Assembly: GCA_002897115.2 (NCBI GenBank)
Contig: BCIH01000006.1
Span: 711,732 to 752,673 of the forward strand
DNA: 40,942 nt
Direction: 5' to 3'
From: Prototheca cutis
Taxonomy: Eukaryota > Chlorophyta > Trebouxiophyceae > Chlorellales > Chlorellaceae
A program made the translations under genes and the position numbers. The notes under the pieces are model-generated. The model was given only the letters and a program-made list of their open reading frames with translations, made no database searches and was not told the origin of the DNA. Shown here piece by piece: positions 1 through 13,673 of the stretch (position 1 is its first letter; every line of letters starts with the position of its first letter).

Positions 1-123
1 AACGGCGAGCATCGTCTCTGGAACAGAGACTTGATGGCGTGTCTGAACATGAGGCACATCGTGGAGCACCTGCGGAAGACCGGTCAGCGGCCGGACCGCT
101 TCCAGCGCCCAGCGCCGCAGTAA
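1..123 (+). CDS. Fanzor/TnpB-like nuclease, C-terminal end (truncated by window edge)
   Basis: The first reading frame is open from base 1 to a TAA at 121-123 and encodes 40 residues. It carries RLWNRDLMACLNM, which matches the RuvC-III block of TnpB/Fanzor proteins (WNRD followed by a short helix ending in N-[ILM]); the Asp of NRD would be the third catalytic acidic residue. The tail contains GQRPDRFQRP, resembling the G-x-RP-x-x-F-x-R ending I recall from many Fanzor2-type proteins. The zinc-ribbon cysteines, RuvC-I and RuvC-II would lie left of the window. Fanzors are eukaryotic relatives of transposon-encoded TnpB and act as RNA-guided DNA nucleases. I cannot tell whether this copy is intact. 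The structured DNA just downstream (202-315) is in the place where an omega/fRNA would be expected. An unrelated WNRD-containing peptide remains possible. Confidence 0.55.
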   Translation, partial: NGEHRLWNRDLMACLNMRHIVEHLRKTGQRPDRFQRPAPQ

Positions 124-201
124 AATCCATCCTGGGAGGTTATAGCCTTCCAATGGGGCTGGGAACTCCCGGGGCTCCTCCCTTCCCCGGAAAGGGAAAG
201 C

Positions 202-315
202 AGCCCCGGGGGTCGAAACCCTGGGGCTCCCTTCCCGGGGCAACGAGCCCAGAGCTCCTTGCCCCGGGAAGGGAAAACAGCCCCGGAGGTGGTCCATCAT
301 GGGGATGGTCCACCT
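202..315 (+). ncRNA. Three consecutive strong hairpins downstream of the Fanzor-like stop (candidate fRNA scaffold)
   Basis: Seen directly: arms 202-211 and 219-228 pair over 10 bp (one G-U) around a 7-nt loop; arms 229-243 and 259-273 are a perfect 15-bp inverted repeat; arms 287-297 and 305-315 pair over 11 bp with one mismatch. The first two hairpins abut with no spacer and the third follows 13 nt later. They begin 78 nt after the Fanzor-like stop codon. TnpB and Fanzor guide RNAs are known to come from the 3' flank of the nuclease gene, so an fRNA scaffold is a reasonable inference. A GC-rich MITE or repeat end is the main alternative. Confidence 0.4.
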
Positions 316-665
316 TCCTATTGCCCTGCAGAGTGTGAAAATTTTCGGCCATCAGTGATGCCCAGTGACCCCCGGGGTGATGTGACGCTGTTGCTGGCTG
401 AGCTGGTTGCATTATTTTTGCCCTGCGCGGTACATACCTCGTGCTCCCAAAGTGGGATAGATACGCATGGTACCCAAGGAATCAGGCGTAGGAAGCTTTT
501 GCATGTTGAAAATGCAAACCAAGCAAGTTTTCCCAGTCATTCTTGCATGAACAGGATGACCGTTGGCGGCGGCATCTGCCTGTGAGACAAGTGCAAATGG
601 CAGCGGGGCCAACCCAGGAACAGCACGATCCAGTTCTGCCACACAAGTGTGCACCGCCGAGCACA
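316..665. other. No gene seen
   Basis: This stretch lies beyond the hairpin cluster and past the adenylate kinase stop, and probably holds the 3' UTR of that minus-strand gene. I see no convincing coding frame. Confidence 0.5.
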
Positions 666-2287
666 TCAGGCGCTGGCAGCGCGGGGCTCCTCCAGCTTCG
701 CCAACAGTTCCACCAGTGCCACCCTGATGTCGTCGTACACGTCCGCCATCGACCTCGACCCATCAATCTGTGGGACAGGCACCGGCGGCGACTGGGTGTC
801 TGAGCTGGTACAGGTGGTGCGATGCTCGACCTGCTGCCATGCATCACCATCTCAATCCCCTCCCTTTCTGCAAGCAGAATATCCCTTGCCCATCCTGATG
901 CCCCACACATCCCACCCCACCCATCCAAACAAACAAAACTCGTGCACACCTCGACGATCTCGCCGGTGTAGAAGCTGAGCACCGCATTCAAGTTGGCGTG
1001 GTAAGTGGCCAGGCGTGTGCGGATGGCCTCTTCCGTGTCGTCTGCCCGCTGCACGAGGCGCGCCTTGATTTCTTTTGGCGGCGGCCGGAACGTGAGGTGG
1101 TAAATTTCGCCCGTAACGGGGTCCAGCCGGCGACCACTCACGCGCTGCACAATCGCGTCGTCAGGCACCTGCAAAGGACATGAGATGGCAGGGTTGGCGA
1201 TGAGAGCCTGAAAGAGCTGGCGTATCTATCGGGCCAACTCAGAGAATCCTCATGAATCGTTCCCGATGTCGCTTGCCATTTCCCAGCATGCAAAAGTTGC
1301 AGCCAAGCGCACAGGGGAACAGAAGATTGAACACAACCCGTTCGCCCAATCAAGGAGCTCACGTTGAGCAGCAGGAAGATGTCCGGGTGGATGCCGGCCT
1401 TGTCAATGGCCTCTGCCTGCTCCGCTGACCGCGGGTAGCCGTCGAGAAGCCAGCCATGTGACTGCGCCTCCTCGCCGTCCAGTGCGCCCACCACCATGTC
1501 CACAACAACCTGCCATGCACGCAGCGGCAAGGGGGGGGCTGGCGAAACGATGTGCAGTGCAATATGGCCTACCCGCGAGCTGCAAAACACATCAAACCTC
1601 ACCTCATTGGGGACAAGTTTGCCCTCGCTCATGAAGGCTGCCGCCTTTTTGCCTGCAGGTGTGCCAGCGGCCACCTGGGCCCGCAGCAGATCCCCAGCAC
1701 TAATGTGGACCAGCCCATACTGCAGTGGTGATGGGGCCCTCATGTGAGACAGCTGCCCGGAATGCATGCACTGTATCCAGTTCAACCAGGAGATGCCATG
1801 GCTGTACATACTGAGCCATATCGACAGGCTGCCTTGGTCGAGCTCCCAGGCACTTGGTGGTACAGGAGCCGAGTTGCCCACCCGAATCTCCACCGCTGCA
1901 ATCAGCCATCCCCTCAGGAAACGAGGCAACCACCACCTCCTGCCCTTACATCCTTGACGATGTTTGCACACTGCGTGCCCTTGCCAGCTGCAGGCGGGCC
2001 TGAAATCATGACGCGGAGCGGGTGTGGCGAGCCGTCCGCCGATGCCGCAGCCTGGTTGGAATGATGCGCAGTCGGTGGACCTTCACAGCTGTACATCCTC
2101 TTGGGAAATGCCAAGAGAAACCCGCACAAGCTCAGACACACCTCCACATTCTACATTTCTACCATGCATGTCCAAGGCCCTCAGAGCTTTAAACCTACAC
2201 TCTCACCACAACAGAGCGCCGCGGAGGCTGGAGTGGGTGCGCCCGCAGGGAAGCTGCAGGTGTGGCACGGAAACAGTGCAACACCAT
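666..2287 (-). CDS. ADK: Adenylate kinase, probably plastid-targeted
   Basis: Exons (minus strand) are 2207-2287, 1950-2051, 1603-1719, 1363-1509, 950-1168 and 666-767. All introns are GT-AG and the model closes in frame at 255 residues. It catalyses ATP + AMP to 2 ADP. Visible motifs: P-loop GPPAAGKGT (residues 45-53), the AMP-site blocks HISAGDLLR and GWLLDGYPRS, the long-form LID starting GRRLDPVTGEIYH (about 161-173), and RADDTEEAIRTRL. The LID lacks zinc cysteines, as is usual in eukaryotic long-form enzymes. The first 27 residues, encoded by a separate exon, are rich in Ala, Arg and Ser and lack acidic residues, which suggests a chloroplast or mitochondrial transit peptide; plant plastid AMK2 is the closest remembered relative. 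It is head-to-head with PEX4, 434 bp apart. Confidence 0.92.
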
Positions 2288-2721
2288 GAGCACATCATCA
2301 TTAGATCATTTGAAAAGCACTAATACCATGAAACTCAGCTCTTGCCAGCACACCTGGCGCTACCAGTCTCATCCCTGGACGAGATGCCCGGGTGGTGGGT
2401 AGCGCAGTGAATGGGACCGCCACGCACGCCATGGTGACGACGCCAATTCACACCCCAATCGGCCGTTGAACCCGATGCAAATTCTGTAGAATCTATGGGA
2501 CGGTCATGCAATCGCATGCATGCGTCAATGGCCGCGCACCACGAATCGCGCCCCGCCAGACCGATGCCCCTCCAGGCACTGCCGTCCATGTTCTTGGGCA
2601 ACCTGAAAATCTGATCTTGCAGGGATTTCGTTGGCAGAGAACAGACTCCGCCGTAAAGCGCACAGCCCACGCTTCCGCTCCATGATAGAACAGCACAAAA
2701 CAAATAGTTGAATAGCGGAAT
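2288..2721. promoter_or_regulatory. Divergent promoter region between adenylate kinase and PEX4
   Basis: The 434 bp between the two start codons must hold both promoters and 5' UTRs. A CCAAT stretch is present near 2455-2460. No further gene is seen. Confidence 0.5.
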
Positions 2722-3748
2722 ATGGCTGCGCGAACGAGACTGTTCAAGGTGGGTGCTTGGCCATGCTTGAGGACGACGACCGCGACCCGCTTGCCGACGC
2801 CCGGCACGTAATGATCGTCCTGAAGCCACGCTCGGCCATCTCCTTTCCACAGGAGTTCAAGGAGATATCAAGGTCTCGTGATAATAACGGGATAGAGCTG
2901 GTGCCCAACGACACCAACATATTCATCTGGCAGGCCAGGATTGAGGTATGCTGGCTCACCGGTCCCGGTGGAGAAGGGCCTGCTTGCTTGCTGCCGTGGG
3001 CATGGCAGAAACGAAGCATAGGTGCAGCGTTTCATGCGGGGCAGTGCACCTCACGTGACGCATGCAACCTCTTGCAGGGACCCAGCGAAACGCCATACGA
3101 GGGTGGTGTATTTGAGCTCAACATTACAGTGCCCGAACAGTACCCCCTCGCGCCTCCCATCGTCAAGTTCAAGACAAAGCTGTTCCACCCCAATGTTCAC
3201 TTCAAGGTAGTGTAGTGGGTGGCCTGCTGTGCATGGAGGGCGAGCTATTGGCAGTGTTTCTCGGGAAATGGAGGGTTGGTATTGGGGAGACGTGCGATGC
3301 TGACGACTTTCGCCTGTGCGAGCTGTGCGCTGCGGAAGCGAGAGCCATGCCGACTCATTTGCATTGATCCCCGCAGACGGGTGAGATCTGCTTGGACATC
3401 CTGAAGAACGCCTGGAGCCCTGCATGGACACTGCAGGTGTGTGGGTGGACAGGCGGGGGGNGGTGGTGTGCACAACATTATGGGACAGGATTGACAACTT
3501 GAGCTTGCTTCTTGAGGAGCTCTTTGACATGCAGATGTAATCCATTGACATATGAGATGATGAAAATTTCCAAGTCCCAATCCCTTTCCCTGCAGTCTGT
3601 GTGCCAGGCCATTGTGGCTCTGCTGTCGGACTCGGCGCCAGACTCTCCGCTCAACTGCGATGCCGGCAACCTGTTGAGGGCGGGGGACGTACGAGGCTTT
3701 GCGTCGATGGCGAGGATGTATACTATTGAGTACGCCATGCAACGATGA
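2722..3748 (+). CDS. PEX4: Peroxin-4, peroxisomal ubiquitin-conjugating enzyme E2
   Basis: Exons are 2722-2748, 2853-2945, 3078-3206, 3377-3436 and 3596-3748, giving 153 residues (plant PEX4 is about 157). The start is set by the tiny first exon encoding MAARTRLFK, which splices to EFKEISRSR and matches the plant PEX4 N-terminus. E2 hallmarks: FHPNVHF (HPN at 77-79), the active-site Cys88 in TGEICLDIL (codon 3389-3391), and AWSPAWTLQS. The C-terminal block SPLNCDAGNLLRAGDVRGF is specific to PEX4 and separates it from other E2s. It ubiquitinates the import receptor PEX5 on a cysteine at the peroxisomal membrane, so that PEX1/PEX6 can recycle it, and normally needs the anchor PEX22. Intron 4 contains an unresolved base at 3461 in a G-run. 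Confidence 0.94.
3461..3461. other. Unresolved base in PEX4 intron 4
   Basis: One N lies inside a G-run in the fourth intron; it does not affect coding. Confidence 0.95.
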
Positions 3749-4279
3749 GCGAATGGCGACTGCGTGGCATTGTTGTTGTGCCCGAAATTCTCGATCAACC
3801 TTGCCGCCGGGGATCTGCGACGAAGGGGTTCCGTGGCCCGACGGGAGCCCTGTCAGTGCGCTCGGCGGCCCATACGCGCACTGATGTCATGTCATAGATG
3901 TTTCGGAGGTGATGACGAACAAAAAAATGGGCTGCGGGCCGTTTCCGACGGGGCAGAGCTCGATTCCGGAAACCTACCTGCTGTCGTATTTGATCCTGAC
4001 ACAACTTGTCACAATTGGAGTGGCCCCTTCCGTTCTCAGTGCGTTGCCTTGAAAGGGTGGTAGCCGTGCCAGAATGCCCTCATTTCGAGACAACTGAAAG
4101 GTCGCTTGAGCGCAATAGACCATATTCGCAGGTAGGTTTCCATGATTTTCGGGTTCAGGTCCGTGCAATGGCCGCCCTTGTCCTGTCGGCAAGCCCACCG
4201 ACCACCCCACCAATCAATCGCGGCTGTTCTCCCCAACGTCCCATCGCTGCAGGTATCTCAAACGCAACCATCGAGCACG
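3749..4279 (+). promoter_or_regulatory. THI4 upstream region with probable 5' UTR intron
   Basis: No coding frame is supported here. A well-formed intron (donor CAG|GTAGGT at 4132, acceptor GCTGCAG ending 4252) lies just before the THI4 start at 4280 and is probably a 5' UTR intron. I looked in it and upstream for the conserved CUGAGA block of a TPP riboswitch, which some algal THI4 genes carry, and did not find it. Confidence 0.4.
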
Positions 4280-6503
<2,224 letters not shown>

Positions 6504-7043
6504 GTGTTTTTGTTCGTATGGTACAAGAGGCCCAAGGGCTCGGGCCACTGCCACGTGTGCTCTCACACACCAGGTTTGCCACAAACATGCTACAAAACAT
6601 GCCCGCTGCTTGCCCGATTGTTCAACCATCAGACATGGGTTGACTGCCCGATTGTGCTGCTATCGGGGTGCGCTGGTATCTCAACCATGCCAGCGTGATA
6701 GCGGGGACAGATTGACAGTCCCGTTGGACTTGCCTGTGCATCGTGCATTCTAATATGAAACCTTTCTGAAATCGACGATGTGATGGCTTGAATGGAAGAA
6801 AGCACGGCGACGGAGGGTCGCTGGGAGGTGTTGTATGCAGAGTCACGCTGCCTGTCATACAGTAACAGACAGAAGGGTTTCGCATCGCTCTCTGGAGTTC
6901 AAGCAGCACGAAATGGAGTTGTTATGGCTTGCCCAGAAAGCAGCAGAGCCGAACGCGATGAACATGTGGTGAAGAAGAGATGCGATACTGTACAGGGCCA
7001 GCCGGTCGAGAGACCAGACCAACCAATCTCTTGAAAGAAGAAT
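6504..7043. other. Convergent 3' intergenic region
   Basis: Lies between the tail-to-tail genes THI4 and RAD16. It should carry both 3' UTRs; I see no gene or recognisable repeat. Confidence 0.5.
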
Positions 7044-10000
7044 TCAGCCAAACAGGAACCTTAGGTCGTCCTCTGTGAGCCTGGCGAGTGCGGCGTTATC
7101 CTGGCCAACGGTTCCCTCAAAGATGAGCTGCTTCTTCTCCTGCAGCTTGAGAATGCGCTCCTCGATGCTGCCGGCAATGATGAACCGCACCGCCCGCATC
7201 GGCTTGTACTGCCTGTGCAGCCCAAGGAGTGCGACATTGGATGTGTGTTTTGCTATGACGTAATCAGTGTAAGCCATGGCTGGAGGGAACTACCAAAACA
7301 GCCTCCCAATTTGAACGCACCCCAGGCGGTGGATGCGATCCAGCGCTTGCCACTCGCTGGCGGGGTTCCACCATGGATCCTGTGCACAGGGGGGAGCAGT
7401 GCAGTGCATGGGATTGTCGGCTGTGTGCCCCGGCAACCAGTGCAGGAGGACAACAAACCATAATCCTTTCGTCAGAAGCACACCCTCTCCCCTCTCGCAC
7501 CATGAGGAAGCAATGGGATGCGGCGGTCAGATTGAGCGCGACGCCACCGGCTTTGAGGGACATGAGGAACACACGGACCTCAGGGTCGTTGGAGAAGGCC
7601 TCAATTTGGGCGTTGCGGCGCTCCATTGACTGCGAGCCCATCAGCTGCACGCACCGCACACCCGTCTGCTGCAGCCTGCGGGATTGGTGGAGGGGGCCGA
7701 CAAGGTGAGCCCGCTTGGAAAGGGGGGGGGGCCCGCCAGCTTTCCAGTGCTGGAGGGTCTTGCGGTTCAGCGACACACATGAAGAGCCACAAGTCCATGG
7801 AAGACTCCAACCGTCAGTATATGCCACCACTCCCCTTGCCATTCAAAAGCATGCTTTCCTGAATGCACAGAGATCGAGGAATGAGGTGAACTGGGAGAAG
7901 ACAATGGCCTTGGCGCTGGGGTCACGCTGCAGCATCCTGTGGAGCTCCTCCCGCAGCGCCTCGATCTTGGTGCTGGACTGGAACTTGGAAGTGTCAAACC
8001 GTGACAAAATGCTGTTCTTCCGGAACCGCGACGTCGGTGCAGGAGGAACAGCAGGTCCTGCTGCACTTGTGGCCATGCCGTCCTCAGTCGCCGAGAAGTC
8101 AATGGTCAGCGGCTTGGAACACACGGGACAGCCGAGCGTCGCTGCAGCAGCACGAGTGGTGGCAATCGGGATTCCATGTGCTCTGCCGTCACCTCCATTG
8201 GCTGTTTTGTCCAAGGGTGGAAAGGACGGCATGCATGGAAACCATAAGACCCCACGACAACGCCGAGCAAGCTCACAAGCAATCTCATAATCATCTCCTC
8301 TCCCACCACTCGTAGCATCTCACCGCTGACGTCGACAGTGCTGTACTCTTCCGCACAGGTGCGACAGAACGAGTGACCGCACTTGGCTGTCACAGGGTCC
8401 TGCAGTGGATGAAAGTTGAATGGGCCCTGATTATGAAGACCCCACATTCACATGCAATGCACAGCGCCGGATCGTCCCTCATTTGAAGTACAAAAACCAC
8501 TCCTCTGGCCTCCCCCTCCCCACAATGAGGGCAACAACGAACCCTCCAAACATCCGCCGGCAAGCCCCCCAACAATGACACCCCAAATCAATTCCTACTT
8601 CAAGTGGGTCATGGCAGATGCCACAGACGCCGCCACGCAGCTCGTCCTCCCGGGGTGCATGTGTGGCCTCGTCGACCACGGCTGCGGCGAGCAAGGCACC
8701 AGTGCCTGCGGCCAGATCCGCCGTGGCAGCAGCGGCGTTGTGCGCCACGAGATAGGGGTGCCCCACCGCCTGGCGCAGCCGCACCAGCAGCGAGAAGATG
8801 TGGCTGTAGTTGTTGACCAGGGTTCCAGCGTCGACGTAGGAGTCAAACTGTGCCTGACTCTGCGTATACAACGCCTCGTAGAAATCCGCCTCTGCGGGGT
8901 TCAACCGGTCCCGTCGCAGTACCACCACCCTGCATGAGGGAGTAGATGATGTGGGTAGGTGATGGAGCGGAAGAAACAGGCATGGTGCTCACGAGACGAT
9001 GCAACAACACGAAGCACTGCAACCGTCCGTTGGAGAGGCATGCTGCTCTCCCTACCCCACCCCCCCATCCACCAGCTGCAGACCTGGGCGGGAGTGCCAG
9101 AACGTCTGCCTGCTGATGCTTGGTCCGCCGCAACAGGAGTCGGTCCAGCACCTTTCGGTATTTTGGGGGATATTTTTGTCGGTTTTTTGGGGGTTCTTGG
9201 GTTTTTTTTTTGCTTTTTTGGAGGGAATGCAAGGGGTTGACATAAGTCATTAGGTAATGTCAGTCCTCCCTTCCAGCTCCTTTGGGAGAAAAACTAATAC
9301 AAAACCCCCTCCAAAAAGCCACACCTCGTTCTTGAGGACAAGCATGGCGGTGCGGCCACGGGCCTGATAGCCGTGGTATTTTATAGGGTTGGCGACGAAC
9401 TTGTTCCACCAGCAAAAGTGCGACATGGGTCCGTGCTCGCAGTGGGCGCACTTGCCGCTCCAGACGTCCACGGGGTAGTCCAGATGCTTGCAGGCGCAGG
9501 TGCGGCAGTAGTAGTACGCATAGGGCGACACCCGCAGGAATCGGATCTGGGAATACAGCTCCCCCACGCGGTTCTGCAGCGGGGTTCCGCTCAGAGCCCA
9601 GCGGTACTTGCCAGGCAGCGAAAACACTGCACGTGCAGTCGATGATCGCCGGTCTTTGATGCAGTGCGCCTCATCCAAAATGATCCGGCGCCAGTAAATC
9701 TGTGTTTTGAGATGTGTGTGTGTGTGGGGGGGGGGGGTTCAAAGTGTGTGTTTTTGACATACATTTTTAAGTGGGCCTCAAACCCACTGCCAATCACCGC
9801 AACTACCACCACTCCCTCAGCAACAAAACAAAAGCTTGCCTCGTGGAGGATGCATTTGCGGTCGCCACCACCTGGCTTCCCGCTAGTTTCCGTCTGCTCG
9901 AGAATCATCCGCAGCGCATCGGCCCGGGCTCGCTGCTCCGGATCCTTGAAGACACTGTCGAGCTCGTCGGAGTCGGGTGCGCCGCCGTCGTACGCCACCT

Positions 10001-12264
10001 CCCGCTCGTCCTCTGTATAGGACTCTGGGACATACTCCGAGTCGTCCGAGTCGCTGCCCCACTTGTCCTTCTTGCTGGATTCTGCTTTCCTGGCTTTTTT
10101 GGCCTGGCAGAAGAAAGCAGGTGGCAAGGGAGGTGCGCGTGGGATTACTAACAACAGGGCGCACATGCCTGCTTGACAACAGCTGCTGGGGTCAACCCGC
10201 ACGCCTCTTTGCCAGGGCTGCGCCCTGCTTCTGCCAATGAATTGCACTTCAGATGAACAATGACCATCGGGGAATGCACTCAGAGACAAAAAGACTCTGA
10301 AGCGGCTATTCCAACACAATGGTTCTCCGTACCTGTTGCTCCAAGGAGGTGCCGCCGCCCTTTCTCCCAGGCCCCTTGGATTTCCCCCCTGCACAGCTTG
10401 ACACTCGGAGTCGGTCAGAGGAGCCAAGCAATCACGGTCTCAGTTTGTAGTACTCCCGTCTCCACGTTGATGCGGGGCAACCAATCCGCAGTCAAGAGGG
10501 AGGCGTGCACGCGAACGGTCTCTGCAGCGCCCTCCCCCAACAAGAACTCACCCGCCGAAGGTCGCTTGCGCTGTTGCTTTGATTGCGCGGCTGTCTTGCG
10601 TGCGAAAGGCCCGCAAAAGTAGCGAAGGTGGATGTGGAGCTTGTTGGATAGGAACCGGCCGCCACAGTAGTCGCACCGGATCTTTGAAGGCCCCATCGTT
10701 TTCCTGGGTCACATAATGAAGAGGAGCTGGATGTGTTGAGGATGCAAGGGCCAAAAGAGCGCTGTGCCTGTGCGGTAAGCGCCCCTACCCGCCACCAGCA
10801 AGAAGCCGCCGACTGGAACCAAAAACATTATCCAAAATAAGAACCAGAAAAAGCCTCTCAGGAGGAAACAACGATAGCGATGCTGCTCTCATACCTAAAC
10901 TCTGCTTCGAGGGTCGAATACGTCGTGAGCACGATGTCTGCCTTCGCCAGCACACTGGGGTCGGCGGTCCGCTTGGGCCCGTGGAAGGTTGCCACACGCA
11001 GCGCGCCCGGCGCCACATTGCGCTCGATCTCGGCGCGCCACTGGATGACGGCGACCAGCGGACAGATGACCAATGTCGCGCCCGAGGGAAGCAGCCCAGG
11101 TTCCCAGCCGTCCTCACGAACACCAATGTGGGCATCCGTCCGAGGCGCCGGTTCGGCCACTTCAGCACCATTTGTCTCTGCGCAGTCTGGTCCGCCCGAG
11201 GCAGTGGTGGTGGCGACAGTGCTTGGACGCTCGCACGCCGCGTCTTTGCACCCGGTGCAGGAGGGGGAGGGGTGAAGGACCCCGGCCTCTAGCGCTGCAC
11301 CAGCATCACCCGATCCACGCACGGTGTCGGTGCCGGAAGACTGCTTTGCATCGCCCATTGCATCGGAGGATTGGCCCACGCCACCTCCCCCTGTCTGCTC
11401 CAAGCCCATGCCAGCAACGTTGCCCTCCCCACTGCTTCCAAGCTGGCCGGGGTCAACATACTTGAAGCCGAGTCGGGGTCGGGGCGCCGCACCTCCGCCA
11501 CCCACCACAGAATCCTTCACACCACGGCCAGCAGAGGATACCATGCCGTCCTGTCGATGCGAGAGGATGAGCGAGATGGCTTGGATGGTCTTGCCCATAC
11601 CCATCTCGTCGGCCAGGATGCCACCCCGGATGGGGCCTTGTTCCTGCAGCCGTCACAGTGATGGAGAGCTTCGGGTGTCGGAGCATGCGTCTGGGGGGTG
11701 TGCGCTTCTCCTGTTCAGCTGATCAACTATCAATGTCACCAGTCACATTCAAACAAAGCACACATGTGCCCAACCTCATCACACACGCCTCAAAAGCCAC
11801 AGCCCACCCACCTGGGAGACTCCCCAGCTCAAAAATTCCTTCTGGTATGGCAGCAGCGGGATGAGCACGTCCTCGGATGGCTCCAGCTCTCGCAACAACT
11901 GAAAAGGAGGAATGCAGGGGACTTGTGGTCGCTGTCACAGCATGGCACAACACAAGAGCCCTATGCTCTTCCTTTCCTGTCGCCACACCTTGTCTGGCAC
12001 GACATCGGCGTCGCTATCCATTTCGCCGTGATCCTCGTCGCCGAGGTCAACCACGGGCATCGGCTCGATCTCATCCCAGTCTTGCCTCCCCTGTTTCTTC
12101 TTTGGCGCCCTTTTTCTCGGAGCACGGGCTTTCTTGATGAGCCGGGTGGGGGCCGCGGCCTCATCCTGCATCGCCGTCTCTTCTTCCGGTTCTGGAGCGT
12201 CTACCGCTGCGGAGGATGCCTCCGTCGCTGAAGCAGGGGGCTCCCCCACAAGCCGCTCCGCCAT
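7044..12264 (-). CDS. RAD16: RAD16-type SNF2 helicase with zinc finger and RING domain
   Basis: Exons: 11989-12264, 11812-11898, 10895-11643, 10552-10703, 10333-10388, 9840-10103, 9325-9699, 9084-9151, 8599-8929, 8324-8399, 7859-8141, 7501-7675, 7321-7379, 7044-7212; 1039 residues. Order: acidic/basic N-terminus with a KKARAPRKRAPKKK-like patch; PYQKEFLSWG; Walker A ADEMGMGKT (132-140); C2HC finger C381-x2-C384-x11-H396-x4-C401, as in plant RAD16; acidic stretch; DEAH (537-540); LSGTPLQN; C3HC4 RING (C778 to C819); helicase C-terminus GGVALNLTAASH and DRIHRLGQYKP. In yeast RAD16 works with RAD7 in global-genome nucleotide excision repair as a DNA translocase and E3 ligase. Odd points: a low-complexity insert of over 100 residues follows motif I, one intron is GC-AG (9700-9839) and one appears GA-AG (7676-7858). 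Upstream exons cannot be excluded, but the ATG at 12264 closes the frame. Confidence 0.93.
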
Positions 12265-13673
12265 CTCGATCACTGGCCATCGCAGCGAGATGGACAGAGG
12301 TGAGCAGCTAGGGCAGGGAACAGGGGATATAACACACGGCGCATGCACGCACGAGGCATCCAACCCAATGGCACAACTATCGCACGTTCGTCCTGGATGC
12401 GAATGGATTCTGTCAGCTCGCTGGACAGTGAAGAAGTGGCTGGCTCAGACTCAGGCTTGTAATCTGACTCTGTCTCTTCGCCAGAGGGGGCATCTGCTGG
12501 GTTGGGGCCAGGCTCTGCGGTGCAGGTCCACAGGCAGCCGGGGGGACGCTCGCTTCGCAGCTCTGCTAACAGCTCAGGCCAGCGTACGCCTGCCACACGC
12601 CTGCCACACACTCCGAGACAATTCAAACACATTAGACATACGCACAACATCGCGCTTCATGCATACCTGGTGCTCTTGCCCCGCGGGCATTACCGCGGGT
12701 CCGCACCATCGTCCGTCCTGTGCCCTCACCAACCGGGACGTCTGCACGAGACCGGATTGAGAAGTTCAGCAGCTACAAGGCGCGAATCCAAGATACGTCA
12801 ACTACCCATCCCCCACACAGGAAATAAAAACTATCAAACACGGACACATCCTCCCGTCACGGGCTCCTGAAGCCGCTCGGAAGTGCCCGCCTAAACCCAC
12901 GACCACAGGCGGAGTGGTTCTCGCATGTACTCACCTCCCGGGGCTGTATGCAATATTGGTTGGGTCAATAAATACCATTCATATTGGTATCACCTGTGCC
13001 TGGCGAGGGGGGTTCCCCATTGGTCCACTCACAATTTTGTGCTGTTGCGACCTGCGGTGCGTGCTGTGGTTTCGGTGGGCAAGGCTCCAACCACTGCGAG
13101 CATCAGGCAAGGGGTTGTGGGCACCTGCAGCTGCATGTCCCTTGGCCATGCACGAAGTATGAGCCCTGACTTGACAGAAAATAGAGCCTATTCTCTTGGT
13201 ATACGTGACTCAGCTGCAGCGGTCATGGACCGGCAGTGCACTCAAGGCGAAGACGTTCAAATAGAAATGGACCCGTGCAACCAGACATGTGTCGCTCGCA
13301 ATCAATCTTTGGGATGGATGCGGCTCTGTGCGCATGTTTAGCGCACGAGTTTAGTACTGTCTTGTGTGGGCCGACGGCTCGAGTTGCTCTGGCAAAGGGA
13401 TCACAGAGTGCAGGGTCAGGCTTCCCAGTTCCTGCTCAAGAGCACAAAGGCAGCATTCTGGGAAAAGTTGAAATTTAACGAGCGTATGGAGATGCTTATG
13501 TGCATGAATGATGGGGCATGAAAGAGCGAGTGCAGGACAGATTAGCATTCTTGGGTTGAGCGCGAGGGTTGGGTACGCAAACATAGGATCACATGCTGCT
13601 CGGGAGTACTGCAGTGCTGAGGCTGTGTGCAAGGGATGCATGCTCGAAAGAGGGAACCGAGAAACCCCTGACA
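12265..13673. other. Intergenic region upstream of RAD16, no supported gene
   Basis: About 1.4 kb between the 3' end of the SP/TP-rich gene and the RAD16 start, both on the minus strand. A minus-strand frame around 12350-12650 is acidic and Ser-rich and might be a further 5' exon of RAD16, but I could not join it to the first exon with matching splice phase. Nothing else is seen. Confidence 0.4.

Noticed and set aside
3749..4279. TPP riboswitch upstream of THI4
   Set aside because: Expected from other algal THI4 genes, but the conserved CUGAGA core and its partner block are not present in the upstream region or the probable 5' UTR intron.
12350..12650. Acidic minus-strand frame as a first RAD16 exon
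   Set aside because: No donor and acceptor pair joins it in phase to the exon starting at 12264; the ATG at 12264 already gives a complete model.
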